From CAMDKS01 sp964402975 (GTDB lineage Bacteria > Bdellovibrionota_B > Oligoflexia > Oligoflexales > RGVZ01), in NCBI GenBank assembly GCA_964402975.1, contig CAYOEM010000006.1, forward strand, positions 85,205 to 149,204: a DNA stretch of 64,000 bases. The letters run 5' to 3'. Both the position numbers and the translations under genes were made by a program. This document shows, one piece after another, positions 34,811 to 43,465 of the stretch (its first letter is position 1; every line of letters begins with the position of its first letter). A model generated the notes under the pieces. It was not told where the DNA came from. It made no database searches and saw only the letters and a list, made by a program, of their open reading frames with translations.

Positions 34811-36051
34811 CGAAGTTTGCTCCTCATGGTGTATTGGATTTGCCCGCTCTGAAGAGGGAGTTCCCCGTTCTTGCAAGGCAGGTGCGAGGAAAAAGGCTTG
34901 TCTATCTTGATTCTGGCGCTACCGCATTAAAGCCCTTGCGAGTGATTAATGCAATTGAGCGCTACTACCGTGAAGGTACGGCCAATATTCATAGAGCCGT
35001 GCATCTGCTGAGCGAGGAGGCTACGGGCTTATACGAGGCGTCTCGTCGTGTTGTCGGTGAATTTATTAATGCTGCGGATGAGAATGAGGTTGTTTTCACG
35101 TCTGGGGCAACGGCCAGTATAAACCTTGTAGCATTGTCTTTTGTCGCGCCTCGGGTTAGGCAAGGCGATGAAATACTTATCACAGCGATGGAGCATCACG
35201 CTAATATAGTTCCGTGGCAGATGCTTTGTGAGAAAACTGGTTGCAAACTTGTCGTAGCACCTGTTCTGGATGATGCATCTCTTGATCTGGAGGCATTTAA
35301 AAAGCTCATAAGCTCCAGAACGAAATTTATCTCCTGCGTTTGGACGTCCAATGCTACGGGAATCATCAACCCGGTCCAGAACATCGTCGGTGCCGCAAAA
35401 GCTGCGGGCGTTCCTGTGCTACTGGATGCTGCACAGGCGGTTGCGCATGAGGCGATAGACGTGCAAGCACTGGGTTGTGATTTTTTAGTATTTTCTGGTC
35501 ATAAGCTTTTCGGTCCTACTGGAGTCGGTGTTTTGTATGGTCTTTATCGCCACCTGGAGCAGATGGAGCCGGTGATCGGCGGCGGCGACATGATAAAATC
35601 AGTCTCGTTTGAAAAGACTGTATTTGCAGACCCACCGTCTCGCTTCGAGGCCGGTACGCCAGATATCGCTGCGGTTATCGCACTTCAAGAGGCCATTCGG
35701 TTCGTTAGGGACGATGTTGGATTTGAGGCGATCGAGCGACACGAATCAAAGCTGCTAAGGCTTACCACTGAGGCTTTAGCTGAGATACCCGGTTTGAAGG
35801 TGATCGGTGTGGCAACGCCAAAAGTACCAGTATTTAGTATGACAGTGGACGGCGTCCATCCCCACGACATTGGTTCTATACTTGATTTAAATGGTGTCGC
35901 CGTTCGGACCGGCCACCACTGTGCACAGCCACTTATGACCAGACTGGGGGTTCCGGCCACAGCCCGTGCTAGTTTTAGTATTTATAACGACGAGGCTGAT
36001 ATTGAGAGTTTAGTGAAGGCTCTTTGGAAGACCAAGGAGATGTTTGCGTGA
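34807..36051 (+). CDS. sufS: cysteine desulfurase SufS
   Basis: This 414-residue PLP enzyme supplies sulfur from cysteine to the SUF scaffold. It has YLDSGATALKP, NIHRAVHLLSEEAT, EHHANIVPWQ, the PLP Asp in LLDAAQAVAHE, the Schiff-base Lys233 in FSGHKLFGPTGVGVLYG, RFEAGTPDIAA, and the persulfide Cys372 in VRTGHHCAQPLM. This is the group II (SufS) form. Its ATG overlaps the sufD stop, and its own stop overlaps the GTG of sufU, so enzyme and sulfur acceptor are translationally coupled. Confidence 0.95.
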   Translation: MTKFAPHGVLDLPALKREFPVLARQVRGKRLVYLDSGATALKPLRVINAIERYYREGTANIHRAVHLLSEEATGLYEASRRVVGEFINAADENEVVFTSGATASINLVALSFVAPRVRQGDEILITAMEHHANIVPWQMLCEKTGCKLVVAPVLDDASLDLEAFKKLISSRTKFISCVWTSNATGIINPVQNIVGAAKAAGVPVLLDAAQAVAHEAIDVQALGCDFLVFSGHKLFGPTGVGVLYGLYRHLEQMEPVIGGGDMIKSVSFEKTVFADPPSRFEAGTPDIAAVIALQEAIRFVRDDVGFEAIERHESKLLRLTTEALAEIPGLKVIGVATPKVPVFSMTVDGVHPHDIGSILDLNGVAVRTGHHCAQPLMTRLGVPATARASFSIYNDEADIESLVKALWKTKEMFA

Positions 36052-36533
36052 GTCAGGCTAATGTTCTTTACCAGTCTGTGATTCTCGATCACAATCGTGC
36101 GCCTCGTGGTGCTCGCGCGCTAACGGATGCAACACATAAGGCAGAAGGTTTTAATCCGATCTGCGGTGATAGAATACTTATGACGGTTAAGACGGATGAC
36201 AATAAGCTTAGTGATTTGGGCTTCAACTCACAAAGTTGCGCCCTGTGCCGAGCGAGTGCTTCCGTTTTGGTAGATACACTGAAGGCTAAGACCGTAGATG
36301 AAGCGAAAAATATTACTCGGCAATTTGAGGGGATGATGTCTGGTGGTGGCTGGAGGCTTGGCGGAGACGCAGAGGCATTTTTGGCCATGCGTGATTTTCC
36401 GGCGCGGGCAAAGTGTGTTCTCCTGCCTTGGAAGACATTAACGGCTGCTTTATCGGTTTCTTCGGTAGAAGCTGAGTCAAAGTCGGGTAAAGTGCCGACA
36501 GTAACAACAGAGCAGAGTGAGGGGTCTAACTAG
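36048..36533 (+). CDS. sufU: SufU-like sulfur-transfer / scaffold protein
   Basis: This 161-residue member of the IscU/SufU family accepts sulfur from SufS. The metal-site residues are visible: Cys and Asp in NPICGD, Cys in QSCALCRASAS, and Cys in FPARAKCVLLPW. LYQSVILDHNRAPRG and FPARAKC match SufU more than IscU, although the segment before FPAR is shorter than in Bacillus SufU. The CALC pair adds an extra Cys. The start is the GTG at 36048, with AAGGAG upstream and a 4-base overlap with sufS. No sufE or sufA gene is in this operon, which makes SufU the likely SufS partner. The Ser/Glu-rich C-terminal tail is lineage-specific. Confidence 0.88.
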   Translation: MSQANVLYQSVILDHNRAPRGARALTDATHKAEGFNPICGDRILMTVKTDDNKLSDLGFNSQSCALCRASASVLVDTLKAKTVDEAKNITRQFEGMMSGGGWRLGGDAEAFLAMRDFPARAKCVLLPWKTLTAALSVSSVEAESKSGKVPTVTTEQSEGSN

Positions 36534-36534
36534 C

Positions 36535-37086
36535 ATGTCTTTACGCGTTATAACTCAGTCAACGCCGAACCCGAATGCTCTCAAGTTCATCACGGCAAAA
36601 GATGTTAAAAAGTTGGGTAAGGTGACTTTTGTCCATCCGGCGGAATGTATGCACGTGCCACTGGCAACGAATATTTTAGGGCTCCCCAACGTAACGGCTG
36701 TTCACTTATTCGAAAATGTGCTGACCGTCACCCAAGATGGTTTTGGCGATTGGCCAGTTCTCGAAAGCGAAATCATTGAAGTTTTGAAGACATACCTCCC
36801 AAGTCATGATGCTGAGTTTGAAACAGGTGAGCCGGATGTGGACCAAACAAATTGGACGTCGGAGCGTCGCAAGCTCGAGGAAATTATTGATCGCGAGATA
36901 CGCCCCGGTCTCCAGGCAGATGGCGGTGATTTGGTTGTTCTAGAACTAGTGGACAATGTTGTGACAGTTAAATACGAGGGTGCGTGTGGTAGCTGTCCTA
37001 GCTCCCGAACCGGAACACTACAAGGCATAGAAAGTATTCTACGTCACGAATTCAACCCAGAAGTACAGATTGTAACTGTTGACTAA
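36535..37086 (+). CDS. nfu: Nfu-type Fe-S carrier protein
   Basis: This 183-residue protein combines an N-terminal Nfu_N domain (TQSTPNPNALKFI opening) and a C-terminal NifU-like domain with LQADGGDLVV and the cluster-binding CGSC motif. It probably carries 4Fe-4S clusters from the SUF scaffold to targets such as fumarase or radical-SAM enzymes. The ATG at 36535 sits one base after the sufU stop, with GAGGGG upstream; an earlier ATG-less extension is unlikely. It is the last gene of the suf operon, and its stop lies just two bases from the end of the convergent gene at 37089. Confidence 0.93.
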   Translation: MSLRVITQSTPNPNALKFITAKDVKKLGKVTFVHPAECMHVPLATNILGLPNVTAVHLFENVLTVTQDGFGDWPVLESEIIEVLKTYLPSHDAEFETGEPDVDQTNWTSERRKLEEIIDREIRPGLQADGGDLVVLELVDNVVTVKYEGACGSCPSSRTGTLQGIESILRHEFNPEVQIVTVD

Positions 37087-37088
37087 TA

Positions 37089-38408
37089 TCAGTGGGCAGT
37101 TGCTCGCTTAGAATCTGGCGTTACTGTGGGTCCTATCGTCGCATCTGCTGGGCAGCTCGAAGTTTTTAAACTTTCGTCGCCAAGTAGAATCCAAGAATCG
37201 ATCTTATATTGGCCCTTGGACAGTCCGTTGGTCGGGAAGAAAATTCCGACTTCATTGGGAGCACTTTTCTCGGCTCCTTTCCATCCTAATCCGGACTTGA
37301 ATTCCTTTGTGTCGGCAACAAAGGTCGGAAAAAACCCCATTTCAACAACATTTTTTGGAAGATTCATGGATAGAGCAAATGGTTCGTTTTCCACTTTTCC
37401 CATCATCTTAAAGTTACATTGATCACCCTTGCATTGTCGCAATCCGCTTTCTTTAACGAGCGGTGATCCCTTTTTAACAAGTTCGGCCTCAAGCTTTGGC
37501 ATATTTGATGTGGGATGATCCATCTCAAATGATGCTTTGTCCAACTTGAAGGAATAGAGGGATCCACTGCCCGGATTTAAGTGTTCGTATGCATTTCTGG
37601 GCACGTCTACGAGCATGGGAATGTTTGCAGAATTTTCAAAGAAGCTAGCTACGGTATTCATCTTGAGGTCGATTTTAAAGGCAAAGAGACGCAAGTAGAA
37701 GGCGATACCCTGCACAACTCCAACTTCGCCAACTTTTGAGGAATTTATGTAGGATTCGATATCGCCATTGTGAAAATGAAGAGTGAAGAAATTTTTGAGA
37801 TCAAGCCTTAACCCGATGTCTGCGTCGTAGGCGCTCCTAACGATCTTGCCGCCAGGAAACTTCGCGAATAGGGACTCGTAGAGCAGCTGATTTTTTGGGT
37901 GGTAGATATAGTCAAAGCGCGGAGATGAAATCTTCCGGTCGCTTGTATTTAGGCGAATAGAGCCAACTTGTGCGTTCGTGACATCGTCTGACGCTCCGGA
38001 ACAATCGGCCAAGTACCCGAACGTTTTAGTCGGGCTACTGATTTCGGTCAATTTAGATGCGTCGCAAGGAAATTGGATGGACTGGTTCAGCGCCTGTCCA
38101 AATTCATCTGTCGCGAACACGAAACGATCCGTGGGTCGCACGGTATCCTGGCCGGATGCTAACGGGCGATCTGAGTCATAAAGATTCTTGTCAGTCATGG
38201 GATCGATTTGAAGTGGTATTGATTTCCAGGTGTTGGTTGGCGTTACGGCGTACATTCGTAGATTTTTGAGAGGTGTTTTGTAGATCCATTCAGGGAAGTT
38301 AGATGCTGTGACGAATGCGGGACAACTGTACGCAATATCGGCCGAGAGCAGTCCAATTGTCGCAGTGATGAAAAGCATAAATTTTTTGATCAAGTCGCGA
38401 CCCCCCAT
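37089..38408 (-). CDS. secreted protein of unknown function
   Basis: This 439-residue protein has an N-terminal signal peptide (FMLFITATIGLLSADIAYS, probable cleavage after AYS-C) and a predicted beta-rich mature part. Visible features are an early PLQIDPM segment with NLYDSDRPLASGQDTVRPTDRFVFATDEFG, paired cysteines (FPCDASK with LADCSG, then LRQCKGDQC), and a late GLGWKG region. I do not recognise a family. Several starts are possible: the ATG at 38408, a TTG a few codons in with GGGGGG upstream, or the ATG at 38378. It is convergent with nfu, with only two bases between stop codons and no hairpin, so the two transcripts probably overlap. Confidence 0.75.
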   Translation of the reverse strand: MGGRDLIKKFMLFITATIGLLSADIAYSCPAFVTASNFPEWIYKTPLKNLRMYAVTPTNTWKSIPLQIDPMTDKNLYDSDRPLASGQDTVRPTDRFVFATDEFGQALNQSIQFPCDASKLTEISSPTKTFGYLADCSGASDDVTNAQVGSIRLNTSDRKISSPRFDYIYHPKNQLLYESLFAKFPGGKIVRSAYDADIGLRLDLKNFFTLHFHNGDIESYINSSKVGEVGVVQGIAFYLRLFAFKIDLKMNTVASFFENSANIPMLVDVPRNAYEHLNPGSGSLYSFKLDKASFEMDHPTSNMPKLEAELVKKGSPLVKESGLRQCKGDQCNFKMMGKVENEPFALSMNLPKNVVEMGFFPTFVADTKEFKSGLGWKGAEKSAPNEVGIFFPTNGLSKGQYKIDSWILLGDESLKTSSCPADATIGPTVTPDSKRATAH

Positions 38409-38604
38409 CGTTGACGGGACTTATCGGTCTGCCGTGGTAGGTAGTTTAATGTTTTTTTTGACCAAATAGTTTAATAAAAACGCCATATTAAATGGCCCCC
38501 GTGTGTAAGGCCTAGGTGTTCTAACCGGAGCTAGGATTATAATTGGGGTTAAGATAGAGGCTCGCTAGTTTTTTGGGATGTTTTGTAACCTCGGAGATTG
38601 ATCA

Positions 38605-39594
38605 GTGCTCAGAGATGATTTTAAGCCCCATTGGTTGGTCTCTTCCGGCTTTATCCAATCGATAGCTTGTATTTGGTGGCCGCAGATTCGAAAACCGGGG
38701 GGCCTGGCATCTAGGTTTCTTGTCCCCATTGGTGATGACGGCCACTTGTCAGTGATTCAAAATTTGCCGACGTCCTGGGTTTCGCATCAACCGATCGTTT
38801 TGATTGTACACGGATTAACAGGGTCTGAGGATTCCACGCATCCCGTCCGGCTTACCCAAGCATTTGTGGAGCGTGGTGTGATGGTGTTTCGCATGAATAT
38901 GCGCGGATGTGGTCCAGGGGCAGGTCTTGCTAGGGGTATCTATCACAGTGGTCGAAGTGAGGACACTCGGGCTGTTTTAGAGTGGATTGCTAAAAAATTT
39001 CCCAATTCTCCTATTACACAGATTGGAATCTCATTAGGCGGCAACGCAACTTTAAAAATGGCTGGCGAATATGGTTCGGGGCGACCATCATTTTTACAAG
39101 GCGTCGTGTCAGTGTGTGCACCGGTGGATTTGGCAGCGTGTTCCCGTCTTATAAGCGCGCCTCAGAATAGGCTATTCGATCTTTATTTTTCCAGACATTT
39201 GATCCGGCATGTGCACAGGCAAAGTGAATCGTTTCCAGATAAAGTTCCTGGCCTTCCCGACGAATTGCTTCAAGGTAAAAAGAGTTTGGCCAGGTTTGAC
39301 GATCTTTATGTGGCACCAACATCGGGTTTTAAAAGTGGTCAACATTATTACGATGTCTGCAGTTCCTATCCCCTGCTTGATGACATCTCTTGTCCTGCTT
39401 TGCTTCTTGCCGCGGAGGATGATCCCATTGTGCCCGTGGCAACGTATCACAACATCGAAAAGCGTCGGCGCTTGGATGTGATCGTGACCAAGAGAGGCGG
39501 GCACACGGCATACATTTCGAATCGTCTCGACCGACAATACGGACGGTTTTGGATGGACCGCGTTGTGGTCGAGTGGGTGCTGGGTCTGGGATGA
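38605..39594 (+). CDS. YheT-type alpha/beta hydrolase
   Basis: This 329-residue protein belongs to the YheT / ABHD1-3-like hydrolase family. It has VLIVHGLTGSEDST, RMNMRGCGPGAGLARGIYHSGR, the nucleophile Ser in GISLGGNATLK, the acid region AEDDPIVP, and the catalytic His in RGGHTAY. FDDLYVAPTSGF with HYYDVCSSYPLL is also typical of the family. No signal peptide is visible. Substrate is unknown; an ester or short-chain lipid hydrolase is the likely class. The GTG start follows CGGAGA. Confidence 0.85.
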   Translation: MLRDDFKPHWLVSSGFIQSIACIWWPQIRKPGGLASRFLVPIGDDGHLSVIQNLPTSWVSHQPIVLIVHGLTGSEDSTHPVRLTQAFVERGVMVFRMNMRGCGPGAGLARGIYHSGRSEDTRAVLEWIAKKFPNSPITQIGISLGGNATLKMAGEYGSGRPSFLQGVVSVCAPVDLAACSRLISAPQNRLFDLYFSRHLIRHVHRQSESFPDKVPGLPDELLQGKKSLARFDDLYVAPTSGFKSGQHYYDVCSSYPLLDDISCPALLLAAEDDPIVPVATYHNIEKRRRLDVIVTKRGGHTAYISNRLDRQYGRFWMDRVVVEWVLGLG

Positions 39595-39627
39595 CCAGGG
39601 CAGGGTGTAAAAGAGTTGAACAAGGTG

Positions 39628-39657
39628 TCGGGCAAAGATCAGTTCAAGCCCGATTTT
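39628..39657 (+). terminator. possible Rho-independent terminator after the YheT-type gene
   Basis: A short GC-rich stem (TCGGGC / GCCCGA) with a 14-base loop is followed by TTTT. It lies 34 bases after the hydrolase stop. The stem is only six base pairs, so strength is doubtful. Confidence 0.4.
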
Positions 39658-39743
39658 AACCATTAATAACAGGCTATTAGACATGGCACAGAAGGTGCTT
39701 TGAAAGAGGGAGCTATATCTACGTTTCAGATGAGGAGTCTAAA

Positions 39744-40691
39744 ATGAACAATCTCGCCATGTTTTTCGCCGTAGCTGTTGTCTTTGGTTCCTGTGCAGCT
39801 CGACACCAGCAAGATCCGTTCGGTCGTAGTGGTAGCACGATCAAGTCAGTCACGATAAAGCACCCGGCCTTTCGCGATACCATGGATAAGACGCTGTCGC
39901 CAGAACTCGCCAAAGAGGCCGATGCGTTGGTATCGAGACTTATGGTGAAAGTTAGCGCCAAATCGACTGTCTGTGATGAAAATATCGCAGCACAGGAAAA
40001 AGACTTTGGTGAGAGTAAAGTGTCAGATACGGTTCTTGATGCGACATACACATTCCGAAAAGGGTGTGATTACATTATCAGCCTAAGTTATTTCGACGGA
40101 CTGAGCAAAGTCGTGGTCCTAGAATCGGATGGTAAATCGGTGAATCTGACGAAGGCAGAGCTGGAAAAGGCGAAACCGATAGCCCGGATTACATTGCGAT
40201 CTACTGCTGCTGGCCAAAAGTTCTGGTCCAAAGCTGCAGTTATTGAGACAAATTCACAAACCGATGCCATCATCGAACCAGTCATCCCAAATGGCGTGGC
40301 TGCCTCAGATAGTAGTGGTTTTAAACTAGCTATGCCTCAGTGCATGTCGAAAACAGTCCCGACGGTTGCTGCGGGCATTACGTGTATGAATGAGTTTCGA
40401 GTTTTCCTTGGGGCGTTTGCTGCAAAATATACCGTAAAAACTTGGCACGCTGCGTACACGTCTGGAGTGGCTGACGTTAAGGAGCTCGTGGAACCTGCAG
40501 CTGATGAATCGTCGAAAGCCGTTTTCTGTCTTCGCAATAGCGTCAACAAAGGTGCTCTCATGAGGCTTCCGTTGACCATAGCGGCCATAACGGCTGAAGA
40601 GCAGGATTTTGCCCGTGAACTCACTGGAGCGGTTTCGGGCTCCTATGTCTCGGTACAAGATGCCACCTTAAAGTTAATCGGTTGTAAGTGA
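39744..40691 (+). CDS. predicted lipoprotein of unknown function
   Basis: This 315-residue protein has a lipoprotein signal ending in FGSC (Cys17). The mature region holds a mixed alpha/beta part with paired cysteines (TVCDEN and KGCDYI; then PQCMSK, ITCMNE, VFCLRN and a terminal IGCK). The second half, including EFRVFLGAFAAKYTVKTWHAAYTSG, resembles a helical domain. I see no known family motif. GAGGAG nine bases before the ATG supports the start. It seems to be a single-gene unit, bounded by possible hairpins at 39628 and 40697. The even number of cysteines fits a disulfide-stabilised periplasmic protein. Confidence 0.75.
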   Translation: MNNLAMFFAVAVVFGSCAARHQQDPFGRSGSTIKSVTIKHPAFRDTMDKTLSPELAKEADALVSRLMVKVSAKSTVCDENIAAQEKDFGESKVSDTVLDATYTFRKGCDYIISLSYFDGLSKVVVLESDGKSVNLTKAELEKAKPIARITLRSTAAGQKFWSKAAVIETNSQTDAIIEPVIPNGVAASDSSGFKLAMPQCMSKTVPTVAAGITCMNEFRVFLGAFAAKYTVKTWHAAYTSGVADVKELVEPAADESSKAVFCLRNSVNKGALMRLPLTIAAITAEEQDFARELTGAVSGSYVSVQDATLKLIGCK

Positions 40692-40696
40692 TAGTT

Positions 40697-40722
40697 AGCG
40701 GCGCCAACTACTTCGCGCCGCT
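40697..40722 (+). terminator. hairpin after the 39744 lipoprotein gene
   Basis: AGCGGCGC / GCGCCGCT form a perfect 8-bp stem with a 10-base loop just after the stop codon. There is no real T-run behind it, so it may be an RNA-stabilising hairpin or a weak terminator. Confidence 0.4.
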
Positions 40723-40819
40723 CTCATTTGACGTCCACTTATCCTTTAGGCTAACCTTGAGAAGCTAGCGTTTTCAGTAAGATAATAGTCCTTCAGGCAA
40801 CACTGTCCATGGAGTGGTG

Positions 40820-42028
40820 GTGAAAAGAGCCTTTGTATCTCTGAGCTATCCCAATTATCGACTTTGGTTCACTGGCCAGTTGATATCCATGACGGGTACA
40901 TGGATGCAGAATACTGCGCAGGCCTATCTAGCATTTGAATTGACAAAATCACCCGCTTTTTTAGGTGTGATGGCTTTTGCGCAGGGCGTTCCCACATGGA
41001 TATTCATGATTTATGCTGGTGCTGTCGTTGATCGAATCTCGCGGCGCCAGATTCTTATTGTTTCGCAGATCTTCATGATGAGCCTTGCCATCTGTATGGC
41101 TTTTCTCACATGGTCAGATCGTCTGCAGCCGTGGCATATGCTAATCTTGGCTAGTCTGACGGGTGTGGCAAATAGTTTTGATGCACCGGCTCGTCAGTCG
41201 CTTGCCAGTGAGTTGGTCGAAAAAAAAGATTTAACGAACGCTTTAGCGCTGAACGGAGCGTTATTCAATCTCGGATCTACTGTCGGTCCTGCGCTGGCCG
41301 GAATTATTTACGTTATTTCTGGGCCGATCGTTTGCTTCGTTCTAAATGCGTTATCTTTTCTCGCCGTGCTCATTGCGCTCGTCAAAATTAAACTACCACC
41401 CAAAATCAGGCGAAAGACTGAAGAATCAATTTTAGAGCAGCTCAAGGAGGGTGTGGTTTATGCCGCAACCCATCGTGTCATTGGTGTATTGATTTTCCTG
41501 GCCGGAAGCATGAGCCTTTTTGGAATATCAGTTGTTACTATTTTCCCGGCTTGGGCCGTCCATCAGTTGGACGGAGATGCACGCGTTGCTGGGTATCTGC
41601 AGGCAGGTCGGGGTTTGGGGGCGGTTTTAGGTGCTTTGGGCGTCGCCTATTTTGCATCGATCATGGTGAGAGGGCGCTGGATTGCAATCGGAGCTCTCGC
41701 GCTGCCACTGGCGTTGATTGGTTTCTCGTTATCCAGAAATCTTGCTTTGTCGCTTATTTTTGTGGCCTTGCTCGGGGTTTCGCAGATCATGCTGCTGAAT
41801 CTTTCAAATAGTCTCATTCACTCCGAAGTCGACGATCGTTTGCGCGGTCGAGTCGCTAGCATCTTTGGTCTGACGTTCTTTGGTCTGATGCCAATCGGTG
41901 GGCTGATCATGGGTCAGTTGGCGGAAGCGTTTTCGGAGCCATTTGCCGTTGTGGTGGTAGCGATTTTATTCGCCACCTGCGCGTTTGGGGTCCTTTTTTT
42001 AAAATCCTACTTAAAAAAAGTGCGCTGA
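40820..42028 (+). CDS. MFS transporter (MFS_3 / EntS-like)
   Basis: This integral membrane protein of about 402 residues belongs to the major facilitator superfamily, MFS_3 / enterobactin-exporter-like subgroup. It has the opening NYRLWFTGQLISMTGTWMQ and the loop 2-3 motif GAVVDRISRRQ. ANSFDAPARQSLASELV follows, then NLGSTVGPALAG and RLRGRVASIFGLTFFGLMP. About 12 hydrophobic segments are visible. Members are usually proton-driven exporters; the substrate is not deducible. Three consecutive in-frame GTGs (40814-40822) are possible starts; I use the last, with GGAG five bases before it. An intact 12-bp hairpin follows the stop. Confidence 0.85.
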   Translation: MKRAFVSLSYPNYRLWFTGQLISMTGTWMQNTAQAYLAFELTKSPAFLGVMAFAQGVPTWIFMIYAGAVVDRISRRQILIVSQIFMMSLAICMAFLTWSDRLQPWHMLILASLTGVANSFDAPARQSLASELVEKKDLTNALALNGALFNLGSTVGPALAGIIYVISGPIVCFVLNALSFLAVLIALVKIKLPPKIRRKTEESILEQLKEGVVYAATHRVIGVLIFLAGSMSLFGISVVTIFPAWAVHQLDGDARVAGYLQAGRGLGAVLGALGVAYFASIMVRGRWIAIGALALPLALIGFSLSRNLALSLIFVALLGVSQIMLLNLSNSLIHSEVDDRLRGRVASIFGLTFFGLMPIGGLIMGQLAEAFSEPFAVVVVAILFATCAFGVLFLKSYLKKVR

Positions 42029-42037
42029 ATAGGCGGT

Positions 42038-42073
42038 GGCGAGGACTTTTTACTTGAACTTAAAGTCCTCGCC
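42038..42073. terminator. 12-bp hairpin between convergent genes
   Basis: GGCGAGGACTTT / AAAGTCCTCGCC form a perfect 12-bp stem with a 12-base loop between the MFS gene and the convergent protease gene. There is no T-tail on either side, so termination in either direction is plausible but not canonical. Confidence 0.55.
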
Positions 42074-42082
42074 TGTAGTGCG

Positions 42083-43465
42083 TTAGAACTCGACATTAAT
42101 TCCTCTAACTACAATCTCTTTACCACTTTTTAGCCGAACTATCGCATTGGCTCGATCGACTTGACCGGGCCATATACGGTAGGAACGACTTATGATGTCA
42201 CTACCTGAAATGGTTGCAGCGTTGTCGCCCAGGATTGCTTGAAACTCGCGGTATCCATCTACCGAATAAGTCACTGACTTAACTTGATTCAAATCTGCCT
42301 GAGCGCCAGAGAGCGTTAACGCGTAAAAATATGCTCCAAGTAAACCTCTATAATCTTTCAATTGTGTCACCAATTTGAAGTTCTCATCACTTATGTCTCT
42401 GTCGCTCGGGGTCGGCTTGACAGGTGTGGGTACGGGGTTTGTATCAGGCTGAGGAACAGGTGTAGGCATCGGTAGAATTCCTGGCCTTCGGTCTCGAAGC
42501 TTGCCCTGATCGTCCATAACTTGTATGTCGTTAATCGTCCAAGCATAGCATGAAGAATATTTGCAGTAACTGAAGGGTAAATAGCCGTAGCCTTTATTTC
42601 CCCAAGAAGACCCCCACGAGTTTTTAACAATGAAATAACCTCCGCCGTCGACTCTGGCATCAACGACAACTCCAGTCAGCGCGATCGCATGACCCCCCGA
42701 GTGAAAACCCCCTGGGACTATGATCCCGCCCGTCTTTGGATTCATAAATGATCCATTAACCATAAGATTAATGACCACAGGGAGTCCTCCACGAATCGCC
42801 TGAACGACGTCGCTTAAGGTTAGTTGAATCTTTTTACTTCCGGTAAGACGCGCTCTTATCCGAGAATCACTCCCCGGTTTTCTTTGCCCGTAGTAAGGCC
42901 ATAGTTCTTCATCTATAAGTCCGTTAGTCTTGGCAGCATTCAACGATGGGCCAGTTTGATAGACGCCGTACGACTGAAAATGGTGGATCTCACTAAGATC
43001 TAAATTCACATCAAAACTTTGTTTGGCCAGATTTTCAATCGCACCGATGGTTGCAAATGCTGTACACCATGGGCGAGAACCCTGATTCCTAATTGGAGTA
43101 TCGAAGGGCCTCAAGTCGGTGATGTCTTTAATATCCTGTGATTGTATGTCCGTCCCGAGCGAGAAGTCATCGATAACAAGTGAGGGCTGATTTTGAGGGA
43201 GTTGATCAATCGGAATAAGTGATTTCTCACGCTGTTCTTGTTCTCCTTTGGAAAAGGTTTGATTAGGGACATTATCAGGAGCCTTCATGATCGTTACAAT
43301 GTCTTCACTATCCAGAAATGTTTTCGCTTGTTGCAGATCGGCCGATTCTTTGGGTTTTGAGATGCGTGTGTCAGTCATGCTTGTGCCGCAGGCGCTTAGT
43401 AGCAAAACGAGCGCAACAACCCGCGGAGGGCTACTGTGCCCTCCAACAAATTTTAAGCCCCTCAT
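42083..43465 (-). CDS. lipoprotein papain-like cysteine protease (C1A)
   Basis: This 460-residue exported protease has a lipobox LSAC (Cys26). A propeptide-like stretch of about 90 residues rich in Gln/Glu/Asp precedes the C1A core. The oxyanion Gln128 and nucleophile Cys134 lie in IRNQGSRPWCTAFATIGAIE, His259 in SGGHAIALTG, and Asn282 in VKNSWGSSWGNKGYG, so the catalytic set is complete. A Pro-rich linker (PMPTPVPQPDTNPVPTP) leads to a C-terminal beta domain of about 95 residues whose outline weakly recalls prokaryotic YEATS-like domains. AGGAGGAG directly before the ATG at 43465 decides the start over the upstream ATG at 43525. Substrate is unknown; secreted self-processing is likely. Confidence 0.88.
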   Translation of the reverse strand: MRGLKFVGGHSSPPRVVALVLLLSACGTSMTDTRISKPKESADLQQAKTFLDSEDIVTIMKAPDNVPNQTFSKGEQEQREKSLIPIDQLPQNQPSLVIDDFSLGTDIQSQDIKDITDLRPFDTPIRNQGSRPWCTAFATIGAIENLAKQSFDVNLDLSEIHHFQSYGVYQTGPSLNAAKTNGLIDEELWPYYGQRKPGSDSRIRARLTGSKKIQLTLSDVVQAIRGGLPVVINLMVNGSFMNPKTGGIIVPGGFHSGGHAIALTGVVVDARVDGGGYFIVKNSWGSSWGNKGYGYLPFSYCKYSSCYAWTINDIQVMDDQGKLRDRRPGILPMPTPVPQPDTNPVPTPVKPTPSDRDISDENFKLVTQLKDYRGLLGAYFYALTLSGAQADLNQVKSVTYSVDGYREFQAILGDNAATISGSDIISRSYRIWPGQVDRANAIVRLKSGKEIVVRGINVEF

